A stretch of 64,000 bases of DNA from the NCBI RefSeq assembly GCF_021272185.1, contig NZ_JAJSEC010000012.1, positions 1 through 64,000 of the forward strand. Reading direction: 5' to 3'. This DNA comes from Roseivivax sp. GX 12232. GTDB taxonomy: Bacteria; Pseudomonadota; Alphaproteobacteria; Rhodobacterales; Rhodobacteraceae. The number at the start of each line of letters is the position of its first letter. Positions within the stretch are counted from its first letter, which is position 1. The notes beneath the pieces were generated by a model that was given only the letters and a program-made list of their open reading frames with translations, was not told the origin of the DNA and searched no databases. Shown here one piece after another: positions 20,383-29,091 of this stretch. Both the position numbers and the translations under genes were made by a program.

Positions 20383-21624
20383 TTACCGCAGCCTCATGCC
20401 GGAGGGGTCGAAGACCATCTCGATCTCGCGCCACTGGGCGTATTTCTCGACCGGCAGCGGGAAGCCGTCGCCCTGGCAGCGCAGGATCGCGCGGCGGGCG
20501 GCCTGGAAGGCGGTCTGCGCGGCCTGGCCGTCGCCGCCCGAGGCCTCGATCATGCGCAGCGAGTCGCTGACCACGCGGCCGCTTTCCTCCATGCGCATGC
20601 CGACGACCACGGTGACATTGGCGGCCTGGCTGCCGACGTCGACGACCCAGCATTGCTGCACGGCGACGCGCAGGGCGTCCTTCTCGCCGCCGGTGAGCGG
20701 CGGGCCGGTGGGCAGCGCGGGGTCGGGATCGGTGGTGCCGCCGCCGAGCGCCTCGGCCAGGGCATCCTCGACGCCCGAGGGGCTGGAGGTCTCGGGCTCC
20801 GGGGCGGGTTCGGGCTCCGGCGCGGGTTCGGGTTCGGGCTCCGGCTCGGGGGCCGGTTCCGGCTCCGGTTCGGGTGCGGGCTGCGGGTCCGGCTGCGGCT
20901 CGGGCTCGGGCGCGGGATCGGCCTCGGCCGTCTCGACCTCGGGCTCGGGCTCGCTGACCGGCGCGGGCCGGTTCGGACGGGTGCGCGGCCGCATCGAGGC
21001 ATCGGGGGCGCGGGCGGGCTCCTCGGCCTCGGTCACGATCTCGGTCGAGGCCGCCTCGGGGGCGGTGGCCTCGCGCGCCTCGCTCTCCGAGGTCTCGGGC
21101 GCCTCGGCGTCCGGCGCGACGCTCTCCTGCGCCTCCTCGGCGATGGTGGTGTCGGGCTCGGGCGGGGCCACGGGCTCGGGCGCGACGCGCGGCGCGGGGT
21201 CCGGCGTCGGGGTCTCGGCGATCTCGGGGGCCGGCGTCTCGGGCGCCGGCGGGGTCATCTCGGGCGCGCCGTCGCTGACCTCGGCCTCGGGCGCGGGCGG
21301 CTCGGGGACGGGCGCGGGCGCCGTCTCGGGCGCGGGCTCGGGGGCCGGCGCGGGCTCGGGGCGCGACTGCGGGCTCGGCGCACGCTCGGGCGCGGGGCTC
21401 GGCGGCGGGGCCTCTCCGGTCTCGGGCGCGGGCGGCGCGGCGACGTCCTCGGCCGCCTCGGGCGGCTGCGAAGGCCGGCTCAGCGCGGCGAAATCCTCTT
21501 CGGAGAGGACCGCGACGTCCTGGAAGCGCACCGGGTCCGGGTTCGGCCGGAAGACCCCGCCGAACAGCACCCAGAGCACCAAAGCCAGATGCGCCGTACC
21601 CGAGATGACCTGACCCGTGTTCAC
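20383..21624 (-). CDS. tolA: TolA-type energy transducer
   Basis: 413 aa. One N-terminal transmembrane helix (about residues 6-24) is followed by a very long Pro/Glu/Ala linker (about 50-300, with PEPEPAPEP runs). The compact C-terminal domain carries [17 protein letters not shown] and [12 protein letters not shown], with the two cysteines seen in TolA/TonB-like domain III. The classic TolA Ala/Lys helix is replaced by this acidic Pro-rich spacer, as in other alphaproteobacteria. It lies between tolR (10 bp away) and tolB, which supports the identity despite weak linker similarity. Confidence 0.92.
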   Translation of the reverse strand: MNTGQVISGTAHLALVLWVLFGGVFRPNPDPVRFQDVAVLSEEDFAALSRPSQPPEAAEDVAAPPAPETGEAPPPSPAPERAPSPQSRPEPAPAPEPAPETAPAPVPEPPAPEAEVSDGAPEMTPPAPETPAPEIAETPTPDPAPRVAPEPVAPPEPDTTIAEEAQESVAPDAEAPETSESEAREATAPEAASTEIVTEAEEPARAPDASMRPRTRPNRPAPVSEPEPEVETAEADPAPEPEPQPDPQPAPEPEPEPAPEPEPEPEPAPEPEPAPEPETSSPSGVEDALAEALGGGTTDPDPALPTGPPLTGGEKDALRVAVQQCWVVDVGSQAANVTVVVGMRMEESGRVVSDSLRMIEASGGDGQAAQTAFQAARRAILRCQGDGFPLPVEKYAQWREIEMVFDPSGMRLR

Positions 21625-21634
21625 GCGCCGCCCC

Positions 21635-22117
21635 TCAGTTCCCCGCCCTGTCGAGCCCCGGCCCGCCGATGTCGGTCACCAGACCGATCGAGCCGAAACC
21701 GCCGGCATTCAGCGCCCCCATGACCTGGGCCACCGTCTCGTAGGAGACCCCGCCGTCGGCGCGCAGGTAGACGCGGTCGTCGGCGCGCTCCTCGGCGATG
21801 GCGCGCAGCCGGCCGACCAACTCGTCGCGCGGCACCTCGGTGGTCTGGATGGTCACCCCGCCCTCGGCGTCGATGGTCACGGTCAGCGGCTCCTCGTTGT
21901 CCGAGGGCAGCGCCGTGGCCGCGGTCTTGGGCAGTTCCACCGGCACGCCCACGGTCAGCAGCGGGGCCGCGACCATGAAGATGATCAGCAGCACCAGCAT
22001 CACGTCGACGAAGGGCGTGATGTTGATCTCGGACATCGGCTGGGCGCGGCCCGAGCGGCGCCGCCGCCTCCGGCTGCCGCCGCTTCCGCCACCCTGTTTC
22101 ATGATCCCGCCGGCCAT
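21635..22117 (-). CDS. tolR: Biopolymer transporter TolR (ExbD family)
   Basis: 160 aa. A basic N-terminus (RRRRRR, residues 16-21) precedes [20 protein letters not shown], the ExbD/TolR transmembrane helix with the proton-path Asp. The C-terminal periplasmic domain is normal ([18 protein letters not shown]). TolQ and TolR form the proton channel that powers TolA. It follows tolQ by 3 bp. A second in-frame Met (MKQGG, five codons in) is also a possible start. Confidence 0.96.
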   Translation of the reverse strand: MAGGIMKQGGGSGGSRRRRRRSGRAQPMSEINITPFVDVMLVLLIIFMVAAPLLTVGVPVELPKTAATALPSDNEEPLTVTIDAEGGVTIQTTEVPRDELVGRLRAIAEERADDRVYLRADGGVSYETVAQVMGALNAGGFGSIGLVTDIGGPGLDRAGN

Positions 22118-22120
22118 GGG

Positions 22121-22816
22121 TCAGCTGTCCAGCTGGCGCGACAGGATGGTCGAGAACTCGTCGGCGAAGGCCTCGTAGCCCGAGATCAGCCGCTCGGCAT
22201 CGGCCGAGAGCTTGTTGTAGTAGATCACCGCCGGGATCGCCGCGAGCAGGCCCAGCCCGGTCGCGAGAAGCGCCTCGGCGATGCCCGGCGCCACCACCGC
22301 GAGGTTGGTGTTCTGCTGCTGGGCGATCTCGATGAAGGCATGCATGATGCCCCAGACCGTGCCGAAAAGCCCCACGAAGGGCGAGACCGAGCCGACCGTG
22401 GCCAGCACCCCGAGGCCGCCCTGCAGCTCTTCGGATTCCTTCTGGATGGCCACATCCATGGAGCGGTCGATCCGCGCCTGTGCCCCGGCGATCAGGTTGC
22501 CGTCGTCGCGGTGCGAGCGGCGCCATTCCATCATGCCCGCCGCGAAGACCCGCTCGGAGCGGCCCGAGGGGTCCATGCCGATCTTGTCGAACAATTCGTC
22601 GAGCGGTTCCCCCGACCAGAAGGCGCGGTCGAAGCGATCCGCCTCGCGCCGGGCGGCGCGGTAGGAGATCACCCGCTGGATGATGATCGACCAGGACCAG
22701 AAGCTGGCGATGATCAGCGCCAGCATGACCAGCTTCACCGTCAGGGTGGCCCGAGCGAAAAGCGCCCACATGGAGAAATCAATCTCCTGCGCCAGCGCGA
22801 GAGTTTCCGTTTCCAT
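22121..22816 (-). CDS. tolQ: Tol-Pal proton channel protein TolQ
   Basis: 231 aa, the usual TolQ length. Three transmembrane helices: about 20-42, then the pair around 130-155 (GVLATVGSVSPFVGLFGTVW) and 168-195 (GLLAAIPAVIYYN). The GSVSPFVGLFGTVWGIM block is diagnostic for TolQ/ExbB. TolQ forms the pentameric motor with TolR. It is the first tol gene, 116 bp downstream of ybgC; that gap may hold a promoter but I see no convincing one. Confidence 0.97.
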   Translation of the reverse strand: METETLALAQEIDFSMWALFARATLTVKLVMLALIIASFWSWSIIIQRVISYRAARREADRFDRAFWSGEPLDELFDKIGMDPSGRSERVFAAGMMEWRRSHRDDGNLIAGAQARIDRSMDVAIQKESEELQGGLGVLATVGSVSPFVGLFGTVWGIMHAFIEIAQQQNTNLAVVAPGIAEALLATGLGLLAAIPAVIYYNKLSADAERLISGYEAFADEFSTILSRQLDS

Positions 22817-22932
22817 TAGCCTGCTCTTCTCTGCCGTGCGGCCTCTTGTCCGGGCCGCCTTTACAGGCAGGAATACGCCATGTCGCCTGTCGAGGCCAAC
22901 ACATTAGGGTGAAAGCAGGGCTTCGCCGCGCC

Positions 22933-23322
22933 TCAGTGCAGTTTTTGGCGGATATTCGCCGGCAGCCGCGCCGGGCCGCCCGCTTCGGTGACGCAGACCA
23001 CCAGCACCTCGGCCTGGAACAGGAGCGTCTCGCCGCGCCAGACCTCCTGGTGCATGTTGAGCCGCGCCCCGCTGACCGAGGTCGTGGAGGTCCGCACCGT
23101 CAGTTCGTCGTCGAACTTCGCGGGCGCGAGGTAGTCGGCCTCGACCCGGCGGACGACGAAGACCACGCCGTCGCGCTCGCGCATGGCGTTCTGGTCGACG
23201 CCCAGCGCCCGCACCCAGTCCGAGCGCGCCCGTTCGATGTAGCGCAAGTAGTTGGCGTAATAGACGATGCCCGCCATGTCGGTGTCTTCGTAGTAGACCC
23301 GGATCGGGAAGCTGTGGTCCAT
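22933..23322 (-). CDS. ybgC: Acyl-CoA thioesterase YbgC
   Basis: 129 aa hot-dog fold thioesterase. The catalytic Asp lies in RVYYEDTDMAGIVYYANYLRYIERARSDW, the 4-hydroxybenzoyl-CoA thioesterase signature (residues 8-36). YbgC hydrolyses short or acyl-carrier-bound thioesters near the membrane and precedes tolQ in most proteobacteria, as here. The next gene upstream (23387) is 64 bp away. Confident. Confidence 0.95.
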   Translation of the reverse strand: MDHSFPIRVYYEDTDMAGIVYYANYLRYIERARSDWVRALGVDQNAMRERDGVVFVVRRVEADYLAPAKFDDELTVRTSTTSVSGARLNMHQEVWRGETLLFQAEVLVVCVTEAGGPARLPANIRQKLH

Positions 23323-23386
23323 GGGGCTCTCCTGGGCTTGGGGTCTGGCTTTTGCGCGTGTCGCGTTCCGGCTGGCGCGGGCGGTC

Positions 23387-24025
23387 TCAGCTCTGCGGCG
23401 GCTCGGCGCTCAGCCGGGCATGCAGGCGCAGCGCATGCGAGGCGTCCTGCGCCACCGCCGGCATCACCGGGTCGTAGGCGGCGCGGATCAGCCCCGCGAT
23501 CTCGGGGCGCAGCACCACGCGGCCATCCTCGAGCCGTCCGAGCGGCGCGCGCTCGCGGAAGGCTTGGTCGGACCAGAGCAGGATCGACTGCGCCACCTGC
23601 GAGAGCGCCAGCGTCTCGGCCGGCACCTTCGAGAGCTCCGCATCCATGCGCAGGAAGATGAAACAGGCCCGGATCGCGCCTTCGGCGTCGAAGCGGAAGA
23701 CCCGGTACTGGTTGGCCTCCGCTTCCTGCAGCCGGTCGAGGAGCGGGCCCAGCCCGTCGATCAGCCGGTCGAGATCGGGCACCTCACGCAGCTCCTCCCA
23801 GTCGCGCAGGAAGAAGACCATGGTGTTGGCGCCAAGTTCCGGGTCGGTCTCGGCCATCTGGTGGCCTGCGAGCGCGGTGACCGCCTCGAAGGCGCCCTTG
23901 ACGGTCGAGAGGGTCTGGTCCTCGACCCCGAAGACGATCGGCGCGATGGGCCGCCCCCAGCGGGCGAAGAAATACTGCCCGTCGGTGCGGGTGAAGAGGG
24001 CTTCGATGTCCTGCAGGTCCAGCAT
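23387..24025 (-). CDS. Hypothetical protein between ruvB and ybgC
   Basis: About 212 aa. Start ATG 24025 (LDLQDIEALF follows) was chosen because the in-frame extension to 24178 is Pro/His low complexity. No good ribosome site is visible for it. No signal peptide or membrane span. The sequence is acidic and well balanced in composition, with conserved-looking blocks RTDGQYFFARWGRPIAPIVF and ALAGHQMAETDPELGANTMVFF. I do not recognise the family. It occupies the spot between the ruv and tol operons, so it is likely a conserved hypothetical of related genomes. Confidence 0.75.
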   Translation of the reverse strand: MLDLQDIEALFTRTDGQYFFARWGRPIAPIVFGVEDQTLSTVKGAFEAVTALAGHQMAETDPELGANTMVFFLRDWEELREVPDLDRLIDGLGPLLDRLQEAEANQYRVFRFDAEGAIRACFIFLRMDAELSKVPAETLALSQVAQSILLWSDQAFRERAPLGRLEDGRVVLRPEIAGLIRAAYDPVMPAVAQDASHALRLHARLSAEPPQS

Positions 24026-24200
24026 GGGCGCGGGTGTGGCATCCCGGGAGGTCGGGGGCAAGTGGAAGTGGGGGTGGTTGGGGGGGTGCCATGGAGGGGC
24101 GCGCGGGGCAGTCCGGGGCGAATGGTGAGGTGATGATGCCGGAGAGCCGAAGTTCAAGACCCCAGGGCTGAAGCCCAAGACCGGAGACCTGAGACCTCTT

Positions 24201-24364
24201 CTTGCGCCCGAATAGCACCGAAGGTGCCGGGCGCGCGCCGGACCGGCCCCTTGGGCCGGCGCTCTTGTGGGTGGTGCGCCTACATCGTCGCTAGCCCTGA
24301 CCTTGTAAGGATAAAGCGCATCGCTGAGAGGTCAGCAGCGCCGGCCCCCGGTCCGGCGCGCGCC
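24201..24364 (+). repeat. Structured intergenic repeat, copy B
   Basis: Full-length copy with intact complementary arms (GGCGCGCGCCGGACCGG and its reverse complement at the other end), the small hairpin GCACC-gaa-GGTGC and core CTGACCTTG-AAGGATAAA. An inner pair CTGACCT/AGGTCAG could extend the stem. It lies between ruvB and the hypothetical gene in an otherwise tight leftward cluster. Confidence 0.88.
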
Positions 24365-24369
24365 CGCGC

Positions 24370-24550
24370 TGATCCGTTGCGTCAGGAGCGCCCTCACCGC
24401 TGCGTGGCATTGCCCGAGGTGGTTCTGGCTGCTGCGTTGCGCTGGTAGCACCTTCGCCGCTGTGTAGCATTGCGAGAGGGGGACCTGGCTGCTGCGTTGC
24501 ACGAGGGGTGGTCTCTCGTTGCTCTGTTGCGCCAAGGGGCCGTCGTCGTT
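24370..24550. repeat. Degenerate ~30-bp tandem array beside copy B
   Basis: About six decayed units of 28-32 bp, each starting near GCGTTGC or GTGGCATTGC and ending in a GCTGCT-like end. Alternate units match better, giving a 60-bp period (ATTGCCCGAGG at 24410 versus ATTGCGAGAGG at 24470). Both strands stay partly open only because of the period. No evidence of coding. Confidence 0.7.
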
Positions 24551-24609
24551 CGGCTGTGGTAGGCCTGCGGTCCGACAGCCAAAGCTGCCCCCCCCAGAGC
24601 CCCCACCCC

Positions 24610-25635
24610 CTACTCGAACAACTGCCCCTGCCCCGGCGCCTTTGGCGCGGGCAGGCCGAGATGCGCCCAGCCTTTACCCGCCAGCATCCGCCCGCGCGGG
24701 GTGCGGGCGATCAGGCCTTGTTGCAGGAGGTAAGGCTCGATCACCTCCTCGAGCGCGTCGCGCGCCTCGGAGAGCGCCGCGGCGATGGTCTCGATGCCCA
24801 CCGGCCCGCCGGCGTAGTTCTCGGCGATCAGCCGCAGGTACCGCCGGTCCGCACCGTCGAGGCCCAGCCCGTCCACCCCGAGCCGGGTCAGCGCGTTGTC
24901 GGCCAGCTCCCGGGTGATCCTTCCGTCGCCCTCGACCACGGCGAAATCGACCACCCGGCGCAGGAGCCGCCCGGCGATCCGCGGCGTGCCGCGGGCGCGG
25001 CGGGCGATCTCGCGGGCGCCCTCGGCATCGGCGGCGACGCCGAGCTTCGAGGCGTTGCGGCTGACGATCACGTCGAGCTCCTCGACGCTGTAGAACTGCA
25101 GCCGCGTCGGGATGCCGAAGCGGTCGCGCAGCGGCGTGGTCAGAAGCCCGAGCCGCGTCGTCGCGCCGACCAGCGTGAAGGGCTGCAACTCGATGCGCAC
25201 GGTGCGCGCTGCCGGGCCCTCGCCGATCACGAGGTCGAGCTCGTAATCCTCCATCGCCGGGTAGAGCACCTCTTCGACGACCGGGTTCAGCCGGTGGATT
25301 TCGTCGATGAACAGCACGTCGCGCGCCTCGAGGTTGGTCAGGATCGCCGCGAGGTCCCCGGCCTTGGCCAGGACCGGCCCCGAGGTCATGCGGAAGTTCA
25401 CCCCCAGCTCGCGGGCCATGATCTGCGCCAGCGTCGTCTTGCCGAGGCCCGGCGGGCCGTGGAACAGCGTGTGGTCCATGGCCTCGCCGCGGGTCCGGGC
25501 GGATTGCAGGAAGACCCGCAGGTTGGCGCGGGCCTCGGCCTGGCCGACGAAATTCTCGAGCATCTGCGGGCGCAACGCGCGGTCGCGATCCTCGGGCGTG
25601 GTCTCGGCGCGCAGGAGAGGGTCGGGCTCGGTCAT
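24610..25635 (-). CDS. ruvB: Holliday junction branch migration DNA helicase RuvB
   Basis: 341 aa AAA+ motor that drives branch migration with RuvA. Walker [10 protein letters not shown] at residues 60-68, Walker [11 protein letters not shown], sensor [10 protein letters not shown], and the C-terminal winged helix ([22 protein letters not shown]). It begins 4 bp after ruvA. Downstream lie a repeat copy and tandem array rather than the next gene. Confidence 0.98.
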   Translation of the reverse strand: MTEPDPLLRAETTPEDRDRALRPQMLENFVGQAEARANLRVFLQSARTRGEAMDHTLFHGPPGLGKTTLAQIMARELGVNFRMTSGPVLAKAGDLAAILTNLEARDVLFIDEIHRLNPVVEEVLYPAMEDYELDLVIGEGPAARTVRIELQPFTLVGATTRLGLLTTPLRDRFGIPTRLQFYSVEELDVIVSRNASKLGVAADAEGAREIARRARGTPRIAGRLLRRVVDFAVVEGDGRITRELADNALTRLGVDGLGLDGADRRYLRLIAENYAGGPVGIETIAAALSEARDALEEVIEPYLLQQGLIARTPRGRMLAGKGWAHLGLPAPKAPGQGQLFE

Positions 25636-25639
25636 GTGC

Positions 25640-26329
25640 TCACTTCGGCGCCAGGAGCTTCAGCGCGGCGCGGATGAGCCCGCTGGTCCCGGCCTCGGGG
25701 TCGGCATGGGCGGCCTCGGCCACGGCGGAGGCCGCCTCGCCCGGGCCGTAGCCCAGGTTGGCCAGCGCCGAGAGCGCCTCGGCCTGGGCGGTGCGGCCGG
25801 CGTCGGCGGCGGCGGGCGGCGGGGCGGGACGTGGCGCGGGCGCCTCTCCGGGCAAATCCTCGAGCACCTCGGGTCCGGGCGCCGCGCCCGATCCACCGGC
25901 GCCGGCGGCGGCCCCCATGGCCATGACCACCGGGGCCTTGTCCTTCAGCTCGTTGACCACCCGCTGCGCGGTCTTGGGGCCGATGCCCTTGGCCGCCTTG
26001 ATCGCGGTCCAGTCGCCCAGCGCGATGGCGCGGCTCACCCCGTCGGGGCCAAGCGCCCCGAGGATCGCCAGCGAGGCCTTGGCGCCGACGCCCTGCACGC
26101 TCATCAGGAGCCGGTGCCATTCCTTCTCGACAAGGCTCGGGAAGCCGAAGAGCTGCAGGATGTCCTCGCGGACCAGCAGGTCCGTAAAGAGCGCCGCCGC
26201 CTCGCCCGGCCCGCCGAGCCCGGCCAGCACCCGGTCGGAGCAGAAGACCACGTAGCCCACGCCGCGCACGTCGATCAGCACGTGATCGTCGGCCTTGTAT
26301 TCGATGCGTCCCGCGATGCGCCCGATCAT
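25640..26329 (-). CDS. ruvA: Holliday junction branch migration protein RuvA
   Basis: 229 aa. Start [11 protein letters not shown] at 26329 is typical. Domain I OB fold, domain II with two helix-hairpin-helix motifs ([20 protein letters not shown] and [19 protein letters not shown]), an Ala/Pro-rich flexible linker (about 140-175), and domain III ([20 protein letters not shown]) that contacts RuvB. The start codon overlaps the ruvC stop (ATGA). Confidence 0.97.
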   Translation of the reverse strand: MIGRIAGRIEYKADDHVLIDVRGVGYVVFCSDRVLAGLGGPGEAAALFTDLLVREDILQLFGFPSLVEKEWHRLLMSVQGVGAKASLAILGALGPDGVSRAIALGDWTAIKAAKGIGPKTAQRVVNELKDKAPVVMAMGAAAGAGGSGAAPGPEVLEDLPGEAPAPRPAPPPAAADAGRTAQAEALSALANLGYGPGEAASAVAEAAHADPEAGTSGLIRAALKLLAPK

Positions 26330-26826
26330 GCGGTGCCTCCCACCGTCTTGAGCCGGGGCGCGCGGTTGTAATGCGCGTGGCAGATGGCGATCGCCAGGGC
26401 GTCGGCGGCATCGGGCGATGTGATCTCGACCCCCGGGAGCTGCATCCGTACCATGTGGTCGACCTGCTGTTTCTGCGCGTGGCCGACGCCGACCACGGTC
26501 TTCTTGACCTTGTTCGGGGCGTATTCGCCGACCTCGAGCCCGGCCTGCGCGGGCACCAGAAGGGCGATGGCGCGGGCCTGGCCCAGCTTCAGCGTCGCCA
26601 CGCCGTCCTTGTTCACGAAGGTCTGTTCCACCGCCGCCACCTCGGGGGCGTAGCGGGCCACGACTTCGGAGAGCTGGTGGTAGAGCGACAGGAGCCGCGG
26701 CGCCAGTTCGCCCGAGGATGTGTGGCAGGTGCCATTGGCGACATGGCGCAGACGCCCGCCCTCGGCGTCGATCACGCCCCAGCCGAGATTGCGCAACCCC
26801 GGATCGATTCCCAGAACTCTGACCAA
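26326..26826 (-). CDS. ruvC: Holliday junction endodeoxyribonuclease RuvC
   Basis: 166 aa. It cleaves the junction bound by RuvAB. I choose TTG 26826 because the protein then begins [17 protein letters not shown], as in homologues, with catalytic Asp8. An ATG farther up (about 26874) would add 16 atypical residues. Other acidic catalytic positions are the Glu in [11 protein letters not shown] and the Asp pair in [14 protein letters not shown]. First gene of ruvCAB. Confidence 0.96.
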   Translation of the reverse strand: MVRVLGIDPGLRNLGWGVIDAEGGRLRHVANGTCHTSSGELAPRLLSLYHQLSEVVARYAPEVAAVEQTFVNKDGVATLKLGQARAIALLVPAQAGLEVGEYAPNKVKKTVVGVGHAQKQQVDHMVRMQLPGVEITSPDAADALAIAICHAHYNRAPRLKTVGGTA

Positions 26827-27003
26827 AACTGCCCCGTTTGTCGTTTTCCTGCCGATAGCACGAAAGGCGAACATTCGCCAAGGCAGTTTGCGGGCGGAGG
26901 CGGAATCCGACGCTTTGCGCGGCAGCGGCGACACGGGGTCACGGCGCCGTGTTGACCGGCGCCGGAAAGCGACCTAACAGGCGCCGAAAGCGGCGTTTTT
27001 CCT

Positions 27004-27049
27004 CTGCACAAATATCATGCGTGCTATGCAATTTTCGCAGCTTGTGCAG
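27004..27049. promoter_or_regulatory. Inverted repeat and promoter-like region before the DUF1127 gene
   Basis: CTGCACAA (27004-27011) and its exact complement TTGTGCAG (27042-27049) are separated by 30 AT-richer bases. The second arm contains TTGTGC, which with ATAAAT about 16 bp on (27064) makes a plausible promoter for the gene starting at 27115. A regulator binding both arms is inferred only. Confidence 0.35.
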
Positions 27050-27114
27050 TCATTTGCGCGTCCATAAATGCCGGCTGCGAACGCATCACCAACGCGCAAT
27101 TCACAGGTCCGATC

Positions 27115-27327
27115 ATGGCACTTATCGACACGCACAACCCGCTCCTCGGGCCTGCCAATCTGGCCGGCCGCATCGGTTCCCTTTTCGTCGTCGCCTCGCG
27201 CGCCGCATCCGACTGGAACGAGACCCGCGCCACCCGCAAGGCGCTCTCGGCGCTGACGGACCGCGAGCTCGACGACGTGGGCCTGACCCGCTTCGACATC
27301 GAGCGCGTCGCCCGCCGGGGCCGCTGA
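27115..27327 (+). CDS. DUF1127 domain-containing small protein
   Basis: 70 aa. The C-terminal half LSALTDRELDDVGLTRFDIERVARRG is the DUF1127 (YjiS-like) motif. Such short Arg-rich proteins are abundant in alphaproteobacteria; some act with RNA or in phosphate and stress regulation. A partly conserved N-terminal helix precedes the motif. A double hairpin ends the transcript 30 bp later. Monocistronic. Exact function unknown. Confidence 0.9.
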   Translation: MALIDTHNPLLGPANLAGRIGSLFVVASRAASDWNETRATRKALSALTDRELDDVGLTRFDIERVARRGR

Positions 27328-27357
27328 GCCCGCCCTCCCGGCAGGCCGCCAAGAGTT

Positions 27358-27417
27358 CGGGCTGTCACGACAGCCCGTAAAGGCCGCGTCCCTCCTCTCC
27401 CGGGGGCGCGGCCTTTC
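27358..27417 (+). terminator. Tandem hairpins ending the DUF1127 transcript
   Basis: First CGGGCTGT-cacg-ACAGCCCG (27358-27377), then a long stem AAAGGCCGCG...CGCGGCCTTT (27379-27416) running into TTTCTGT. The second is a good rho-independent terminator and, being symmetrical, may also serve the leftward gene at 27517. Confidence 0.85.
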
Positions 27418-27516
27418 TGTATCTCGAGGGGGAAGAAATCCCGCGCCGCGCGCCACCCTTGGGCGGCCGCGCGGTCGGACTGCGATGTCCCGGACCGGCC
27501 CCGAGGGCCACGCGGC

Positions 27517-27858
27517 TCAGAACACCGTCTGGAGCATCTCCGCGGCCCGCGCGGTCAGCGGGTCGATCTGCATCAGGAAGGCCCCGGCGCGTTCGGTGGC
27601 ATTGCCGGTCTCCAGCGCCTCGACATGGGCGGCATAGGCCTCGGTCCCAAGCGCGCTGACCAGCCCGACCTTGGCGCCGAGCCCCAGAACGATCAGGAAC
27701 AGCCCGAGCTTCAAGGGCCAGCGCCGTCCCCGGCGCGCGGGCTTGTGCTCGAACAGCCCGTTGCTGTTCATGCGGGTCACATATCCTTCGGCCAGGCGGC
27801 GATGCTTGCGCTCGACCTGTTTCTGCCGGCGAAGAAAGGCTTTGTGGGCAGATTCCAT
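27517..27858 (-). CDS. Hypothetical small membrane protein
   Basis: 113 aa. The first 45 residues are strongly basic (KAFLRRQKQVERKHRRLAEGY, KPARRGRRWP). One transmembrane helix (about 49-67) follows and then an acidic C-terminal tail of about 45 residues. By the positive-inside rule the basic end is cytoplasmic. No family recognised. It converges on the DUF1127 gene and shares its terminator region. Confidence 0.7.
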   Translation of the reverse strand: MESAHKAFLRRQKQVERKHRRLAEGYVTRMNSNGLFEHKPARRGRRWPLKLGLFLIVLGLGAKVGLVSALGTEAYAAHVEALETGNATERAGAFLMQIDPLTARAAEMLQTVF

Positions 27859-28123
27859 CGGCGCCCTCGCTTTCTGTCACAAGCCCCCACTCGTGATCGG
27901 AGCGAGGCTAGGCGGGCAATCGGGCGAAATTTCGGCCAATTTGCGGGATATTCGCGGGATCACGGCGGCAGTCGCGCGGGTCGCGCGCGGGGGTGACGAG
28001 CGGAGATGCAGGTTGGCGGCGGCGGGATATGGCGCCCGTGCCGCCCCCGTCGGTGTCGCCTGCGCCCGGCCTCTCGGACCGCCAGACGCCCCTGCCCTAG
28101 AGCCGAACCGCCAAGCGCCGCCC

Positions 28124-28993
28124 TCAGCCCCGGCGCAGCGTCAGCGTCGCCCAGTCGCCGATCTCTTCGCGGTGTTCCAGAGTGAAGCCCGCGCCCTCGT
28201 AGACGGCCTGCACCTCGTCGGCCTGGTGCACCAGGATGCCCGAGAGCACCGCATGCCCGCCCTGAGCCGTGCTGGCGGCCATGGAGGGGGCCAGGTCGAT
28301 CAGCGGCGCCATGAGGATATTGGCGAAGACCAGGTCATAGGGCGCGGCCGAAGCGATCTCAGGGTGGTCGAAGCCCGTCGCCTCGATGCAGCGCACCCGG
28401 CCCTCGAGCGCATTGGCCCGGACGTTGGCCTCGGCGACCTCGACCGCCACCGCGTCGATGTCCGAGGCCAGCACCTCCTCGGGCCAGATCCGCGCGGCGG
28501 CCATGGCCAGCACCGCCGTGCCGCAGCCCACGTCGATCACCCGGGACTTGCGCGCCCCGCCCTCGATCAGCCGGTCGAGCGCGCGCAGGCAGCCCAGCGT
28601 GGTGCCGTGATGGCCGGTGCCGAAGGCCATGGCGGCCTCGATCAGGAGCGGCTCGGCATCCTCGGGCACCTTGTCGGCGTCATGGCTGCCGTAGACGAAG
28701 AAGCGCCCGGCGGCGACGGGCATCAGCTCGCGGCGCACCTTGGCGACCCAGTCGGTCTCGGGCAGTTCGGAGACCACGAAGGGCTGTGCCCCATGCGCGG
28801 CGGCCAGAAGCGCCAGTTCGACCTCGGGCGGGGCCGCCTCGAAATAGCCGCCGACCTCCCAGCGGCCCGAGCCGTCCTCGATCTCGAAGACGCCGACGCC
28901 GGTGGGCGCGGGGTCGAGATCCTCCAGCGCCTCGCCCAGGGCTTCGCCCTGGTCCTTGCCGTCAAGCGTGGTGAATGCGGTGAAGGTGGGCAT
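28124..28993 (-). CDS. prmA: Ribosomal protein L11 methyltransferase
   Basis: 289 aa. It trimethylates L11. The SAM motif is VIDVGCGTAVLAMAA, and AMAFGTGHHGTTLGCL before it and FANILMAPLIDLAP after it are PrmA-specific. The N-terminal substrate-recognition domain (about 1-100) is present. It is transcribed away from the symporter gene at 29092, with 98 bp between them. Confidence 0.95.
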   Translation of the reverse strand: MPTFTAFTTLDGKDQGEALGEALEDLDPAPTGVGVFEIEDGSGRWEVGGYFEAAPPEVELALLAAAHGAQPFVVSELPETDWVAKVRRELMPVAAGRFFVYGSHDADKVPEDAEPLLIEAAMAFGTGHHGTTLGCLRALDRLIEGGARKSRVIDVGCGTAVLAMAAARIWPEEVLASDIDAVAVEVAEANVRANALEGRVRCIEATGFDHPEIASAAPYDLVFANILMAPLIDLAPSMAASTAQGGHAVLSGILVHQADEVQAVYEGAGFTLEHREEIGDWATLTLRRG

Positions 28994-29028
28994 CGCGGAG
29001 CCTTTCGGGCGGGGTCAAGCGAAAAGAT

Positions 29029-29061
29029 GCGGGAACAAGTCAGCTTTACCGCGGTTCCCGC
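29029..29061. promoter_or_regulatory. Inverted repeat between prmA and the symporter gene
   Basis: GCGGGAAC (29029-29036) and GTTCCCGC (29054-29061) are exact complements 17 bp apart in the 98-bp divergent spacer, 30 bp before the symporter start. Possible operator, or a hairpin in the symporter leader. Confidence 0.35.
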
Positions 29062-29091
29062 CATTATGGATCATTCAGCAGGGGTTCTTCC

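Noticed and set aside
20690-21450. Pro/Glu repeats in tolA as a satellite array
   Set aside because: They are codon-level repeats of the normal TolA linker in a continuous frame, not a separate element.
24332-24606. Open frames with 20-residue peptide repeats near copy B
   Set aside because: They follow the 60-bp tandem array, run into the repeat element, lack ribosome sites and exist in more than one frame.
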